Assembly (NCBI GenBank): GCA_038320885.1
Contig: JBBQER010000019.1
Span: 1 to 46,578 of the forward strand
Direction of reading: 5' to 3'
DNA length: 46,578 nt
Source of the DNA: JBBQER01 sp038320885
GTDB taxonomy: Bacteria; Actinomycetota; Acidimicrobiia; IMCC26256; PALSA-610
The translations under genes were made by a program, and so were the position numbers. Positions within the stretch are counted from its first letter, which is position 1, and each line of letters starts with the position of its first letter. The notes beneath the pieces are model-generated. The model made no database searches, was not told the origin of the DNA, and was given only the letters and a program-made list of their open reading frames with translations. Shown in pieces: positions 30,498 to 38,862 of this stretch.

Positions 30498-32861
30498 CGT
30501 CAGCGCGAGCGCCAACACCTCTCTGACGTCACGCACCGGGTGGAAGTGCATCACTTCGCGCACGGCTTCGGGCACGTCGTCGAGATCCGGCTCGTTGTCG
30601 GCCGGCATGACCACGTCGGTGAGCCCGGCGCGATGCGCCGCGAGCACCTTTTGCTTCAAGCCGCCGATCGGCAACACGCGACCCTGCAAGGTCACTTCAC
30701 CGGTCATGCCGAACTCCGGCTTCACCGGGCGTCCGGTCACGAGCGACGCGAGCGCGGTGGTCATCGAGATGCCCGCCGACGGACCGTCCTTGGGCACCGC
30801 GCCCGACGGCACGTGCAGGTGGAAGCGCCGGTGGTCGAACGCACCCTCGGGCACGTCGAGCTCCGCCGCGTTCGCACGCACGAACGACAACGCGATCTGC
30901 GCCGACTCCGACATGACGTCACCGAGTTGTCCGGTCACGTGCAGTCCGGGTTCGCCTTCCATTCCGGTGACCTCGATCGTGAGCACGTCGCCACCGGCAC
31001 CCGTGACGGCGAGACCCGTCGCGAGACCGGGGATCGGTGCCCGAGTCGCGTCCTCCGCGTGGAAGCGCGGCCGGCCGACGTAGTCCTTCAAGGTCTCCTC
31101 GTTGACGACGACCGTGGCTGTGTCTCCGGTCGCTATCCGGCGGGCGGCCTTCCGCACGACCTTGCCGAGCTGACGCTCGAGGCCGCGGACACCCGCCTCC
31201 CGAGTCCAACCGGCAACCAGCGCGTGGAATGCAGCGTCGGTCACGTCGAGCTCGTCTTCATGCAGCCCGGCCTTTTCCCGCTGGCGCGGGAACAGGTGGT
31301 GCTTCGCGATCGTGACCTTCTCGTCCTCGGTGTAACCGTCGAGCTGCACCAGCTCCATCCGGTCCAGCAACGGACCAGGAATGGTGTCGAGCACGTTCGC
31401 GGTCGCGAGGAACAACACGTCGGACAGGTCGAGGTCGAGCTCGAGGTAGTGATCGCGGAACGTGTGGTTCTGCGCGGGGTCGAGCACTTCCAGCAACGCC
31501 GACGCGGGGTCGCCGCTCCATCCACCGGCCTGCAGCTTGTCGACCTCGTCGATCAGCACGACGGGATTCATCGCCTTGGCTTCGGTCAACGCCCGCACGA
31601 TGCGGCCGGGACGCGCACCCACATAGGTGCGCCGGTGTCCACGGATCTCGGCCTCGTCGCGCACACCGCCAACGGCGATGCGCACGAACGGACGACCGAG
31701 TGCGCGCGCGACCGACTCGCCCAGTGACGTCTTGCCGACACCGGGAGGACCGACCAGCGCCAGGATCGCACCCGAGCCGCGACCACTCTCGGCCGACGTC
31801 AGTCCCCGCTCGCGCCGCAACACGCGCACGGCCAGGAATTCCAGGATGCGTTCCTTCACGTCGTCGAGTCCGTCGTGATCGGCGTCCAGCACCGACCGCG
31901 CGTCGTCGAGATCATCGTGCTCGTCGACCTGGGTTCCCCAAGGGAGGTCGAGCACCGCGTCGAGCCAGTTGCGCACCCACGCCTGCTCCGGGTTCTGCGC
32001 ACCCATGCGCTCGAACTTGTCGAGCTCCTTGTCGACCGCGGCGCGAACCGCGTCGGGCAGGTCGAGCTCCGCGACGCGCGTCCGGTACTCCCCGACCGCG
32101 TCGTCGTCGCCCCCCTCGCCCAACTCCTTTCGGATCGCGTCCATCTGGCGACGCAGCAGCATCTCGCGCTGTTGCGCGTCGATACCGTCGGTCACCTCCG
32201 AACGGATCCTGTCCTTGAGCTCGAGGTCGGCCAGCGTCTCGTGCGCCCACAACAGGGCGAGCTCCAGCCGGGCCTCGATGTCGATTGTCTCCAGCAGCTG
32301 CACCCGTTGCTCCATCGTCAGCTCGGGCGCGTACGCCGCCATGTCGGCGAGTTGGCCCGGATCGTCGACGCCGGCGAGCACATCGGCCACGCCTCTTGCG
32401 CCGCGCTGTTCCAAGATCGTCTCGACGACCGCGCGGTACTCCTTGGCGAGCTCGATGGCGCGGGCCGTGGGCGTCGGGTCGTCGATCGGCTCGACCTCCA
32501 CGTGCAAGGCGCCTTCGGCTCCGGTCGCGCCGATCCCGACGCGGCCGCGGCTCACGCCGCGGATGACCAGGGCGAGCGTGCCGTTGGGCAGCTCACCGGA
32601 GTTCTCGATCTTCGCGATCGTACCGATCGACGCAAAGTCGCCGTCGACCCGGGGCACGAGGACCATGCGCCGCCCGACGTGCTCGGCCGCGGCGCCTGCC
32701 CGCTTCGCCTCGTCGGTCTCGAGGGCGATCGTCACCACCATCTGGGGGAACACGACGCCCTGCGTGAGCGGCAACAGCGGCAGCAGCTCGCCGCGCGGCT
32801 CGGCGTCGTCGTTCGACGACGACTGGTCGCTGCGGAATGCGGAAGTGTCAGTGTCGGACAT
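30495..32861 (-). CDS. lon: ATP-dependent protease Lon
   Basis: Lon degrades misfolded and regulatory proteins in the cytoplasm. The product is 788 residues, a normal LonA length. The N-terminal substrate domain begins LLPLLPLTQGVVFPQM at about residue 27 and a coiled-coil region follows. The AAA+ module has Walker A GPPGVGKT (371-378) and Walker B VVLIDEVDK. The protease domain has the Ser/Lys dyad: Ser695 in KDGPSAG and Lys738 in GGLKQK. ATG 32861 is chosen with AAGGG upstream; GTG 32897 would add 12 unrelated residues. It is divergent from the PMH-like sulfatase. I saw no clear heat-shock operator. Confidence 0.97.
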   Translation of the reverse strand: MSDTDTSAFRSDQSSSNDDAEPRGELLPLLPLTQGVVFPQMVVTIALETDEAKRAGAAAEHVGRRMVLVPRVDGDFASIGTIAKIENSGELPNGTLALVIRGVSRGRVGIGATGAEGALHVEVEPIDDPTPTARAIELAKEYRAVVETILEQRGARGVADVLAGVDDPGQLADMAAYAPELTMEQRVQLLETIDIEARLELALLWAHETLADLELKDRIRSEVTDGIDAQQREMLLRRQMDAIRKELGEGGDDDAVGEYRTRVAELDLPDAVRAAVDKELDKFERMGAQNPEQAWVRNWLDAVLDLPWGTQVDEHDDLDDARSVLDADHDGLDDVKERILEFLAVRVLRRERGLTSAESGRGSGAILALVGPPGVGKTSLGESVARALGRPFVRIAVGGVRDEAEIRGHRRTYVGARPGRIVRALTEAKAMNPVVLIDEVDKLQAGGWSGDPASALLEVLDPAQNHTFRDHYLELDLDLSDVLFLATANVLDTIPGPLLDRMELVQLDGYTEDEKVTIAKHHLFPRQREKAGLHEDELDVTDAAFHALVAGWTREAGVRGLERQLGKVVRKAARRIATGDTATVVVNEETLKDYVGRPRFHAEDATRAPIPGLATGLAVTGAGGDVLTIEVTGMEGEPGLHVTGQLGDVMSESAQIALSFVRANAAELDVPEGAFDHRRFHLHVPSGAVPKDGPSAGISMTTALASLVTGRPVKPEFGMTGEVTLQGRVLPIGGLKQKVLAAHRAGLTDVVMPADNEPDLDDVPEAVREVMHFHPVRDVREVLALALT

Positions 32862-32959
32862 GTGCTTGGTCCCTTGTCGGCCCTTCTCGGGTAACACGAC
32901 TGCAACGCCGGGCCGCCCGACTCGATTCCCGACCGGGACCGTCGGGTTAGCTTTGGGAC

Positions 32960-34531
32960 GTGACCGGTCCCGATCTGCCGACGCCCGATCTGCCGACGCC
33001 CGATCTGCCGACGCCCGATCTGAACGTCCTGTTCGTCACCGTCGACCAGTGGCGAGGTGACTGCCTGAGCCGCGCCGGCCATCCCGTCGTCCGGACCCCC
33101 AACCTCGACCGGCTCGCGGCCGGCGGCGTGTCGTTCCGGCGCCACTTCGCCCAGGCCGCGCCCTGCGGACCGAGCCGGGCTTCGCTCTACACCGGCATGT
33201 ACCTCATGAACCACCGGTCGGTCCTGAACGGCACGCCCCTCGACGCCCGGCACACGAATGTCGCCCTGCTGGCGCGCGGCCTGGGCTACGAGCCCGCGCT
33301 CTTCGGCTACACGGACACGAGCGTCGACCCCCGCACCGTCGGGCCCGACGACCCGCGCCTGCACGACTACGAGGGCGTGCTCCCCGGCTTCGATCCCGTC
33401 GGCTACCTGCCGGAAGGCAATCCGGTGGCCTGGCTCGACTGGATGCGCGAGGCGGGAGAAGACGTGCCCGACGCATGGCGCGCGTTCGTCGACCAGCCGG
33501 CCGCGGGAACGCGGTGGCGCACGCAGTACGACGCCAAGCACAGCCAGACGGTGTATCTCACCGACCGCGCGCTCGAATTCGTCGAAGATCGCTCGGCGAC
33601 CAACACGCCGTGGTTCGCGCACGTGTCGTACCTCCGGCCGCATCCGCCGTTCCTCGCGCCCGCGCCGTACGACACGATGTTCGATCCCGCGTCGGTCCCG
33701 CCGCCGGTGCGCGCCGCGACCCGCGCCGAAGAAGGCGCGCAGCACCCGCTGCTCGGGGTGATGATCGACCACCCGATCGTCGCGTCGCCGGACGACCCGG
33801 AGGAGCAGCGCGAGTTGCAGGCGACGTACTACGGGATGCTCGCCGAGGTCGACGACCAACTCGGCCGGCTGTTCGACGGGCTCGACGAGATGGGGGTCGC
33901 GTCCCGCACGCTCGTGGTGCTCACGTCGGATCACGGCGAGACCCTCGGGGATCACTGGATCATGCACAAGCTCGGGTGGTTCGACCAGACCTTTCACGTG
34001 CCGCTCATCGTGCGCGATCCCCGCCCTCGCTTCGACGCGACTCGCGGCCGGATCGTCGAGCACTTCACCGAGCATGTCGACGTGCTCCCGACGATCGCGG
34101 ACCTGCTCGACACCGAGGTGCCGCTGCAGTGCGACGGGCGACCGCTCACACCGTGGCTCGACGGCGAGGCGCCCACGGACTGGCGGCAAGAGGTCTACTC
34201 CGAGTTCGACTTCCGCGATCCCGACGGCCAGATGTTCGAGCAGATCTTCGGGCTCACGCTCGAGGAGTGCTCGCTCTCGGTGCTCCGTGACGAGCACGGC
34301 AAGTACGTGCACTTCTCCGGGCATCCCACGCTGCCGCCGATCTTCTTCGATCTCGACACCGATCCCGCGCAGGTGGTGAACCGCGCCGCCGATCCGGCGT
34401 ACGCGTCGAAGGTGCTCGACTACGCGCAGCGCATGCTCGCGTGGCGCATGACCCACGCCGAGCGAACCCTCACCGGCATGAAGCTCACCCGGCACGGGGG
34501 CCTCGTGGAGCGCCGAGCCCCCCGGAGATAG
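32960..34531 (+). CDS. Sulfatase-superfamily enzyme, phosphonate monoester hydrolase-like
   Basis: The product has 523 residues. The formylglycine-type motif is Cys69-G-P-S-R73 in AAPCGPSRASLYTGMYLMNHR (quoted to 20 residues from AAPC). This sequence around the nucleophile is closer to phosphonate monoester hydrolases/phosphodiesterases than to common arylsulfatases. VTVDQWRGD near residue 27 and VVLTSDHGETLGDHW near 310 are the metal sites. These enzymes are promiscuous for phosphate diesters, phosphonate and sulfate esters. The start GTG 32960 has TAGCTT 6 nt upstream. The first 21 residues are a PDLPT repeat unrelated to the family. No formylglycine-generating enzyme gene is nearby. Confidence 0.9.
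   Translation: MTGPDLPTPDLPTPDLPTPDLNVLFVTVDQWRGDCLSRAGHPVVRTPNLDRLAAGGVSFRRHFAQAAPCGPSRASLYTGMYLMNHRSVLNGTPLDARHTNVALLARGLGYEPALFGYTDTSVDPRTVGPDDPRLHDYEGVLPGFDPVGYLPEGNPVAWLDWMREAGEDVPDAWRAFVDQPAAGTRWRTQYDAKHSQTVYLTDRALEFVEDRSATNTPWFAHVSYLRPHPPFLAPAPYDTMFDPASVPPPVRAATRAEEGAQHPLLGVMIDHPIVASPDDPEEQRELQATYYGMLAEVDDQLGRLFDGLDEMGVASRTLVVLTSDHGETLGDHWIMHKLGWFDQTFHVPLIVRDPRPRFDATRGRIVEHFTEHVDVLPTIADLLDTEVPLQCDGRPLTPWLDGEAPTDWRQEVYSEFDFRDPDGQMFEQIFGLTLEECSLSVLRDEHGKYVHFSGHPTLPPIFFDLDTDPAQVVNRAADPAYASKVLDYAQRMLAWRMTHAERTLTGMKLTRHGGLVERRAPRR
32971..33022 (+). repeat. 15-bp tandem repeat at the 5' end of the PMH-like gene
   Basis: The unit CGATCTGCCGACGCC occurs three times without mismatch (32971-32985, 32986-33000, 33001-33015), plus a 7-bp partial copy. 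It is in frame and encodes a PDLPT repeat at residues 4-21. Copy-number change would alter the N-terminal tail without changing frame. Confidence 0.9.
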
Positions 34532-34600
34532 CGGCTCGCCTTATTCGGGCGGAGACTGAACGATCGCAGTGCTCGGCGGCCTCTATGGGGTGAGGGCGAC

Positions 34601-35092
34601 GTGGATGACTTCGACGAGTTCTTCACCGAGCACTACCCACGCGTCGTCGGTTCGCTCGAGCTCGCGGGTGGCACCGCGGGCGATGCCGAGGATGCCGCAC
34701 AAGAAGCGTTCGTCAAGGCGATGTTGCGCTGGCGGTCGGTGTCGACAATGGACCGACCGGCGACGTGGGTGTACGTCGTCGCGGTCCGGGCCATGCGCAG
34801 GCGACTGCTTCGCGACCGGCTGGTCGAGGCGGCTGCGGACCAGCAAGAAGTACCCGACGGAGCGGAGGACGTGGTGACGGCGGCCGTGATCTCGAAAGCT
34901 CTCGAAACGTTGCCTGCTCGTCAGCGTCTCGCCGTCGTGCTCCGCTTCCACGGTGATCTCACGGTTCCCGAGATCGCGCGGGCGACGCGCTGTTCGCAAG
35001 GAACGGTGAAGTCGACCCTGCACGCGGCCCCCGATCGCTTGCGCGTCGACCTCGGTGACCACGATCTCGAAGGAGCTCGCAGTGAAGATTGA
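34601..35092 (+). CDS. ECF sigma factor (SigE-family type)
   Basis: This 163-residue ECF sigma factor has region 2 at about residues 10-65 (FFTEHYPRVVGSLELAGG, AEDAAQEAFVKAMLRW) and region 4 at about 100-150 (ALETLPARQRLAVVLRFHGDL, then TVPEIARATRCSQGTVKSTL, the helix-turn-helix for the -35). It redirects RNA polymerase to a small regulon. GTG 34601 is the start, with a weak GAGG site. The next gene, a membrane protein with an outside beta-propeller, begins inside its last codons with an AAGGAG ribosome site. That arrangement is typical of a sigma factor and its membrane-bound regulator. Confidence 0.93.
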   Translation: MDDFDEFFTEHYPRVVGSLELAGGTAGDAEDAAQEAFVKAMLRWRSVSTMDRPATWVYVVAVRAMRRRLLRDRLVEAAADQQEVPDGAEDVVTAAVISKALETLPARQRLAVVLRFHGDLTVPEIARATRCSQGTVKSTLHAAPDRLRVDLGDHDLEGARSED

Positions 35093-36356
35093 CGAGCTGC
35101 GCCGCGGTCTCGACGACGCTTCTCGACGGGAGATCGACGTTGTCGAAGCGCGCGCCGCGGTGGGCATCCAGTCGGCACGGCGCCGACACCGCAACCATCA
35201 ACTCGTGGGCGTGGTCGTGGTCGTCGTGATCGCGGCAATCGCAGTGCTCCGAGGCGGCCCGAACCCGTCGATCCGCGTCGGTCCGCAACCGATCGAGCAG
35301 GTCGACGGTTGGGCGATGCTCCGCAAGGAGTCCGCGGGACTCGAGACGAGTGCCTCCTTCTACGGGCTCGCGAGCACAGGTCGATCCCTCCTCCTCGCAG
35401 GTTCGATTCCGATCGACGCGCACTCCCCGCTTACCGACGATTCATGGCGACCCGCAATCTGGTATTCCGACGACGGCCTCACATGGCAGCACGCACAGGT
35501 TCCGGAGCCAGTCACGGGCTTGGTTCGCGCGATCGCAACGGCAGGCGACACCGCGCTGGCTGTCGTCTCCGACGACGCCGGTCGCGCGTTCGTGTGGCAA
35601 TCCGGCGACGACGGACGCACGTGGAGCACCCTCGCAGACGGCGACCGGCTGTTCGGTCTGAGTGGGTCGTTCGTCTCTGGATTGACCCACGCGCACGGCC
35701 GGTGGATCGCGTCAGGCGGCGGATCGACCCGCGACGGGTTGCTACACGCCGCGGTGTGGACGTCGACCGACGGTCGACGGTGGCACCACGTGTTCCTCTC
35801 CGAGCCGAATAAGGGCCTGACAGTTACGGCCGTCGTCGACGACGTCGATGGTCAGCTGCTCGCGTACGCGGACAACGTCGTGTGGTCTTCCGGTGACGGA
35901 ACGCGGTGGAGTCGACGCGTCGATGCATCGATGCATCGATGCATCGATACCCGATGCGCTCGAACTCGGGACGGTCGCGCCCGGTGGCGGCTTGGCGTTC
36001 GGCGAGAATGCGCAGACCCCTGGACAGCCGACACCGCTCCTGCTCCGAAGTGCCGAGCGGACGCATGCGTGGATCGTCGAACCGACCTTTCTCGAGCAAT
36101 TCCCCGGCGCGCGGATCCTGAACGTCACCCGCGACGGCGATGTCTTCGTCGCGACAGGATGGTCGGGTTCGCCGAGGCATCCCGACGCGTGGATCTCTAC
36201 GGACGGCGGGAGCATTTGGCAGTCATTGCCTCCGGCTCTCTACGGCGCGCCGGGCAGCACGCTGAGCCTCGCCGGAACTGCGGGCGATCGAATAGTGATG
36301 CTCGGCAGTCCGTACAGGACCGACCGGGCGTACGTCGATCGCTACTACACCCTTGA
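35082..36356 (+). CDS. Membrane-anchored Asp-box beta-propeller, N-terminal half then frame-shifted tail
   Basis: GTG 35082 has AAGGAG 6 nt upstream and overlaps the sigma factor by 11 bp. A cytoplasmic stretch of about 40 residues is followed by one helix (about 41-57) and an outside propeller with Asp-box motifs (SDDGLTW, GDDGRTW, STDGRRW, SGDGTRW). At the octanucleotide repeat 35921-35948 the reading leaves the propeller frame; the remaining codons to 36356 are Arg-rich nonsense. The true C-terminal half continues in another frame to 36684. The position suggests an anti-sigma or signal-sensing partner, although no zinc anti-sigma motif is seen. It is either a pseudogene, a phase-variable gene or an assembly artefact. 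Confidence 0.7.
   Translation: MKIDELRRGLDDASRREIDVVEARAAVGIQSARRRHRNHQLVGVVVVVVIAAIAVLRGGPNPSIRVGPQPIEQVDGWAMLRKESAGLETSASFYGLASTGRSLLLAGSIPIDAHSPLTDDSWRPAIWYSDDGLTWQHAQVPEPVTGLVRAIATAGDTALAVVSDDAGRAFVWQSGDDGRTWSTLADGDRLFGLSGSFVSGLTHAHGRWIASGGGSTRDGLLHAAVWTSTDGRRWHHVFLSEPNKGLTVTAVVDDVDGQLLAYADNVVWSSGDGTRWSRRVDASMHRCIDTRCARTRDGRARWRLGVRRECADPWTADTAPAPKCRADACVDRRTDLSRAIPRRADPERHPRRRCLRRDRMVGFAEASRRVDLYGRREHLAVIASGSLRRAGQHAEPRRNCGRSNSDARQSVQDRPGVRRSLLHP
35921..35948 (+). repeat. Octanucleotide tandem repeat (CGATGCAT) x3.5 in the propeller gene
   Basis: CGATGCAT is repeated at 35921-35928, 35929-35936 and 35937-35944, followed by CGAT. Eight is not a multiple of three, so each gain or loss shifts the frame. 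With one more unit (4.5) or two fewer (1.5) the gene upstream and the propeller downstream join in one frame. At 1.5 copies the junction reads VDASIPDAL. The unit is also self-complementary, which favours slippage. Confidence 0.9.
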
Positions 36357-36684
36357 GCGTCTCGAGGCCACGAGCTCCGAGGACCAGCCGACTCGAATCG
36401 CCACGGACACCAACCGTCCGCCGTATACGTCGGGGATCGAAGTCGGTCGCACGTACGACTACGCCATGTACACCCATTGCGGCATCGACAAGGCAAAGAT
36501 CGATGGCACGTGGTGGCGGGCGTCACCGCCCCAGGACGACCGAGACGGCAACCCGCCTGCCGGTTGGAACGGGGCGGTCGGCACCTTGCGAATCGTGAGC
36601 GAGGACAAAGCGGTGTTCACCCTCGCCAACGGTCTCACCGCGACGTACGTCCGCGACAACCTGTCGCGCCTCATCTGCAATTAG
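35923..36684 (+). CDS. C-terminal half of the beta-propeller gene in the displaced frame
   Basis: From the first in-frame ATG, inside the repeat, this frame encodes 253 residues that clearly continue the propeller: PDALELGTVAPGGGLAF, HAWIVEPTFLEQFPGARIL and an Asp-box-like STDGGSIW. A separate C-terminal module follows, with YAMYTHCGIDKAKIDGTWW and ending in LICN. That module occurs at the end of other exported actinobacterial proteins to my knowledge, but I cannot name it. On its own it lacks an export signal, so it is meaningful only when joined to the upstream half. It converges with a methyltransferase gene (stops overlap). Confidence 0.65.
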   Translation: MHRCIDASIPDALELGTVAPGGGLAFGENAQTPGQPTPLLLRSAERTHAWIVEPTFLEQFPGARILNVTRDGDVFVATGWSGSPRHPDAWISTDGGSIWQSLPPALYGAPGSTLSLAGTAGDRIVMLGSPYRTDRAYVDRYYTLERLEATSSEDQPTRIATDTNRPPYTSGIEVGRTYDYAMYTHCGIDKAKIDGTWWRASPPQDDRDGNPPAGWNGAVGTLRIVSEDKAVFTLANGLTATYVRDNLSRLICN

Positions 36685-37520
36685 TGAGGTCTGCGTCTTG
36701 CCGCGACGAAGCCGCCGGTGGCGCCGTCGGGGAGTTGGCGCCCGTAGCTCTTCGCGAGCGCGGCCCGTTCGGAGGTGGTGACCTCCCAGTTGTGGGCACG
36801 CAGCCATTCGTCGGGGCGATCGGTCAGGCCGCCTTCCCACATCGACGCGACCTCCTCCATCCCGGGCATGACGCGTGCCGCGCTCAGCGCCGAGCCGGGC
36901 GCGAAGTCGTCGTACTCGAACGACAACTGACTGCCGCTCGTGGACAGATCGCCGACCGACGTCAGCAGGCGAACCGCGTCGTCGTTCGACAAGTACGCGA
37001 GCAAACCCTCTGCGGTCCACGCGGCAGGAAGCTCGGGATCGAAGCCGACGCGCGCGAGATGCGCGGGCCAGTCCTCGCGCAGGTCGACCGCGACGACCGT
37101 CCGATCGCATCTCGGCGTGGCGCGCTTTTGGTCCAACACGTGCTCCTTGAACGCGAACAGCCCGGGAAGATCGAGCTCGAACACGCGCGTGCCGGTAGAC
37201 CAGTCGAGTCGGAACGCGCGCGCATCGAGTCCGGCCGCGAGGATCACCACTTGCCGGCAACCGGATCCGCACGCCGCCAGGAGATAGTCGTCATAGAACC
37301 GCGTCCGAATGGCGATCCCCGCGACGGCTGCCTCGACCAACGCTGCGAGATCCGCATCGTCGGCAATCGACGGAATGTCGGGAAACAGTGGTGGGGCCGC
37401 GGCCACGAAGGCGGCCGCGTACGGATCGTCGAAGAGGCGATGCGAACGACTGCTTTCCTCGGCTCGCATCTCGGCCGCGCCGAGGGCGGTCTCGCTGACG
37501 CCCTCCAGCGGCGCGTTCAC
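36681..37520 (-). CDS. Class I SAM-dependent methyltransferase, leucine carboxyl methyltransferase type
   Basis: The product has 279 residues. It matches the actinobacterial group annotated as TIGR00027: RTRFYDDYLLAACGSGCRQVVILAAGLDARAFRLDW (quoted in part: VVILAAGLDARAFRLDW) is the SAM-binding core, and VFELDLPGLFAFKEHVL and AEGLLAYL are further signatures. Members methylate carboxyl or hydroxyl groups of small molecules; substrates are mostly unknown. The start GTG 37520 overlaps the upstream stop as GTGA, so it is coupled to the DHFR-like reductase. Confidence 0.92.
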   Translation of the reverse strand: MNAPLEGVSETALGAAEMRAEESSRSHRLFDDPYAAAFVAAAPPLFPDIPSIADDADLAALVEAAVAGIAIRTRFYDDYLLAACGSGCRQVVILAAGLDARAFRLDWSTGTRVFELDLPGLFAFKEHVLDQKRATPRCDRTVVAVDLREDWPAHLARVGFDPELPAAWTAEGLLAYLSNDDAVRLLTSVGDLSTSGSQLSFEYDDFAPGSALSAARVMPGMEEVASMWEGGLTDRPDEWLRAHNWEVTTSERAALAKSYGRQLPDGATGGFVAARRRPH

Positions 37521-38110
37521 GAGCCGTTGCGGACGCGATATACGAGGTGGATCACCCGGCGACCCTCGATGATCGTCGGATCCTCGAACACGACCGGTCG
37601 CTGCAGGTGATCGAAGAACCTGATGCCCTGGCCGAGCAACACGGGCACGAGCTCGATATGTACCTCGTCGAGCAGTCCCGCGTTGATGCACTGCTGCGCG
37701 ATGGCCGGACCCGCGACGCCCACCGTCTTGTCGCCTGCGACCGCTTTGGCCTGCGCGACCGCGCTCTCGAGCCCGTCGGTGACGAACGTGAACGGCGCGT
37801 CGTCACGCGGCCAACCGTCGGGGACGCTGTGGCTGACGACGAACACGGGCACGCCGATCGGGTGGCTCCCCTCCCAGCCGTTGGTGTAGTCGAAGACCCG
37901 GCGCCCGACGACGAGCGCGCCCGCGCTGTCGATCGTCGAATCGAGATAGCCCGCGCTGGCCGCGGTCGTGTGCGACACCATGTCGTTTCCCGGCCAATGC
38001 ACCTCGACGTCGCCGTTCTCGTACCAGTCGAAGAGCGGCCCGACGGCGTCGGACGGATCGGCGACGAAGCCGTCGAGCGACATCGAAAAGCTCGCAATCA
38101 CCCTCGCCAC
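37517..38110 (-). CDS. Dihydrofolate reductase / RibD C-terminal fold reductase
   Basis: This 197-residue protein has the DHFR/RibD_C fold. It starts MARVIASFSMSLDGFVADPSD and has VVGRRVFDYTNGW, VGVAGPAIAQQCINAGLLDEV and VPVLLGQGIRFFDH. These phrases fit the YyaP/YwjB-like group, which bind NADPH but are not classical folate reductases. The start GTG 38110 has GAGGAGG 5 nt upstream. It is the first gene of a two-gene operon with the methyltransferase. The substrate is unknown. Confidence 0.9.
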   Translation of the reverse strand: MARVIASFSMSLDGFVADPSDAVGPLFDWYENGDVEVHWPGNDMVSHTTAASAGYLDSTIDSAGALVVGRRVFDYTNGWEGSHPIGVPVFVVSHSVPDGWPRDDAPFTFVTDGLESAVAQAKAVAGDKTVGVAGPAIAQQCINAGLLDEVHIELVPVLLGQGIRFFDHLQRPVVFEDPTIIEGRRVIHLVYRVRNGS

Positions 38111-38280
38111 GACGCCTCCTCACTCGGGTCTCAGATTGTGATCGAGCTCGACGATCGCAAGACCGCGGAGCTTGTGGGCCGCAACTCCTCGAAGTCAACC
38201 CGGCGCATCCGCCATGGTTGCACCAATGGGTGGCGAGTGGAAAAGCGCGAATGCTCACTCGTCGCATAGCGTCTCGTCGC

Positions 38281-38862
38281 ATGTTGTCGGCGCGTTTGTG
38301 GTTGAGTCTCGGCTGTCTCGCAGTCGTCGCGGTGCCGGCGTGCTCTTCGAGCAGCGCCAAGACCGCTCCGACCTCGACCTCGAAGGCGTCGGTCCACGTG
38401 CGGGCGACACTGACGTTCCGGCCGATTCGAGAAACCGGTGCGTTTTCCCCGCGCATCTTTCCGGCGAGGTCCGCGTCGTGCTCGGCGGCCTCCACGCCCG
38501 CGGGAGACGAGATCCTCTTCGATCGCCGACACGAACGCTGCTACGTCGTCGGACCGGTTCTGCTCACCGGAAGCGGCGTCGAAAACGCCGCTGTCGTGTA
38601 CGACCAGACGATGTCGCAATGGGCGGTGAACCTGCACTGGGGCAATGACGACTTCGTGACGAAGATCGCTCGGCCTCTGATCGCACGAACTGTCGCCATC
38701 GATGTGGACGACGTCGTCCAGTCCGCGCCCGTCATCAACCCGGGCGTCACAGGCCGTGACATTCAGATCAGCAGCGCCTACACCCGAGCCGAAGCGGTCA
38801 AGGTCGCGGCATCCATCATGGGCGTCGCGCCGACCGACATCGAGGTCAACTCAGAGCGGTAG
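38281..38862 (+). CDS. Lipoprotein carrying an isolated SecD/SecF P1-head domain
   Basis: The product has 193 residues. The signal peptide ends in the lipobox VPAC (Cys21, then SSSS), followed by a Ser/Thr linker. The C-terminal part resembles the periplasmic P1 head of SecD: AAVVYDQTMSQWAVNLHW, IAIDVDDVVQSAPVINPGV in the register A-x-D-V-D-D-V-V-Q-S-A-P-V-I-N, then ISSAYTRAEAVKVAASI. It has none of the SecD membrane helices, so it is not a translocase; it may bind exported proteins or another SecD-like partner (inference). ATG 38281 is chosen because TAGCGT lies 8 nt upstream; ATGs at 38251 and further up would spoil the signal peptide. Confidence 0.75.
   Translation: MLSARLWLSLGCLAVVAVPACSSSSAKTAPTSTSKASVHVRATLTFRPIRETGAFSPRIFPARSASCSAASTPAGDEILFDRRHERCYVVGPVLLTGSGVENAAVVYDQTMSQWAVNLHWGNDDFVTKIARPLIARTVAIDVDDVVQSAPVINPGVTGRDIQISSAYTRAEAVKVAASIMGVAPTDIEVNSER

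Noticed and set aside
35055..35081. In-frame codons upstream of GTG 35082 as the start of the propeller gene
   Set aside because: They overlap the sigma factor further and have no ribosome site, whereas AAGGAG is placed correctly for GTG 35082.
38111..38280. Short gene in the 170-bp gap between the DHFR-like gene and the SecD-head gene
   Set aside because: Short frames here have no ribosome site or family signal; the only useful feature is the TAGCGT box at 38267-38272.
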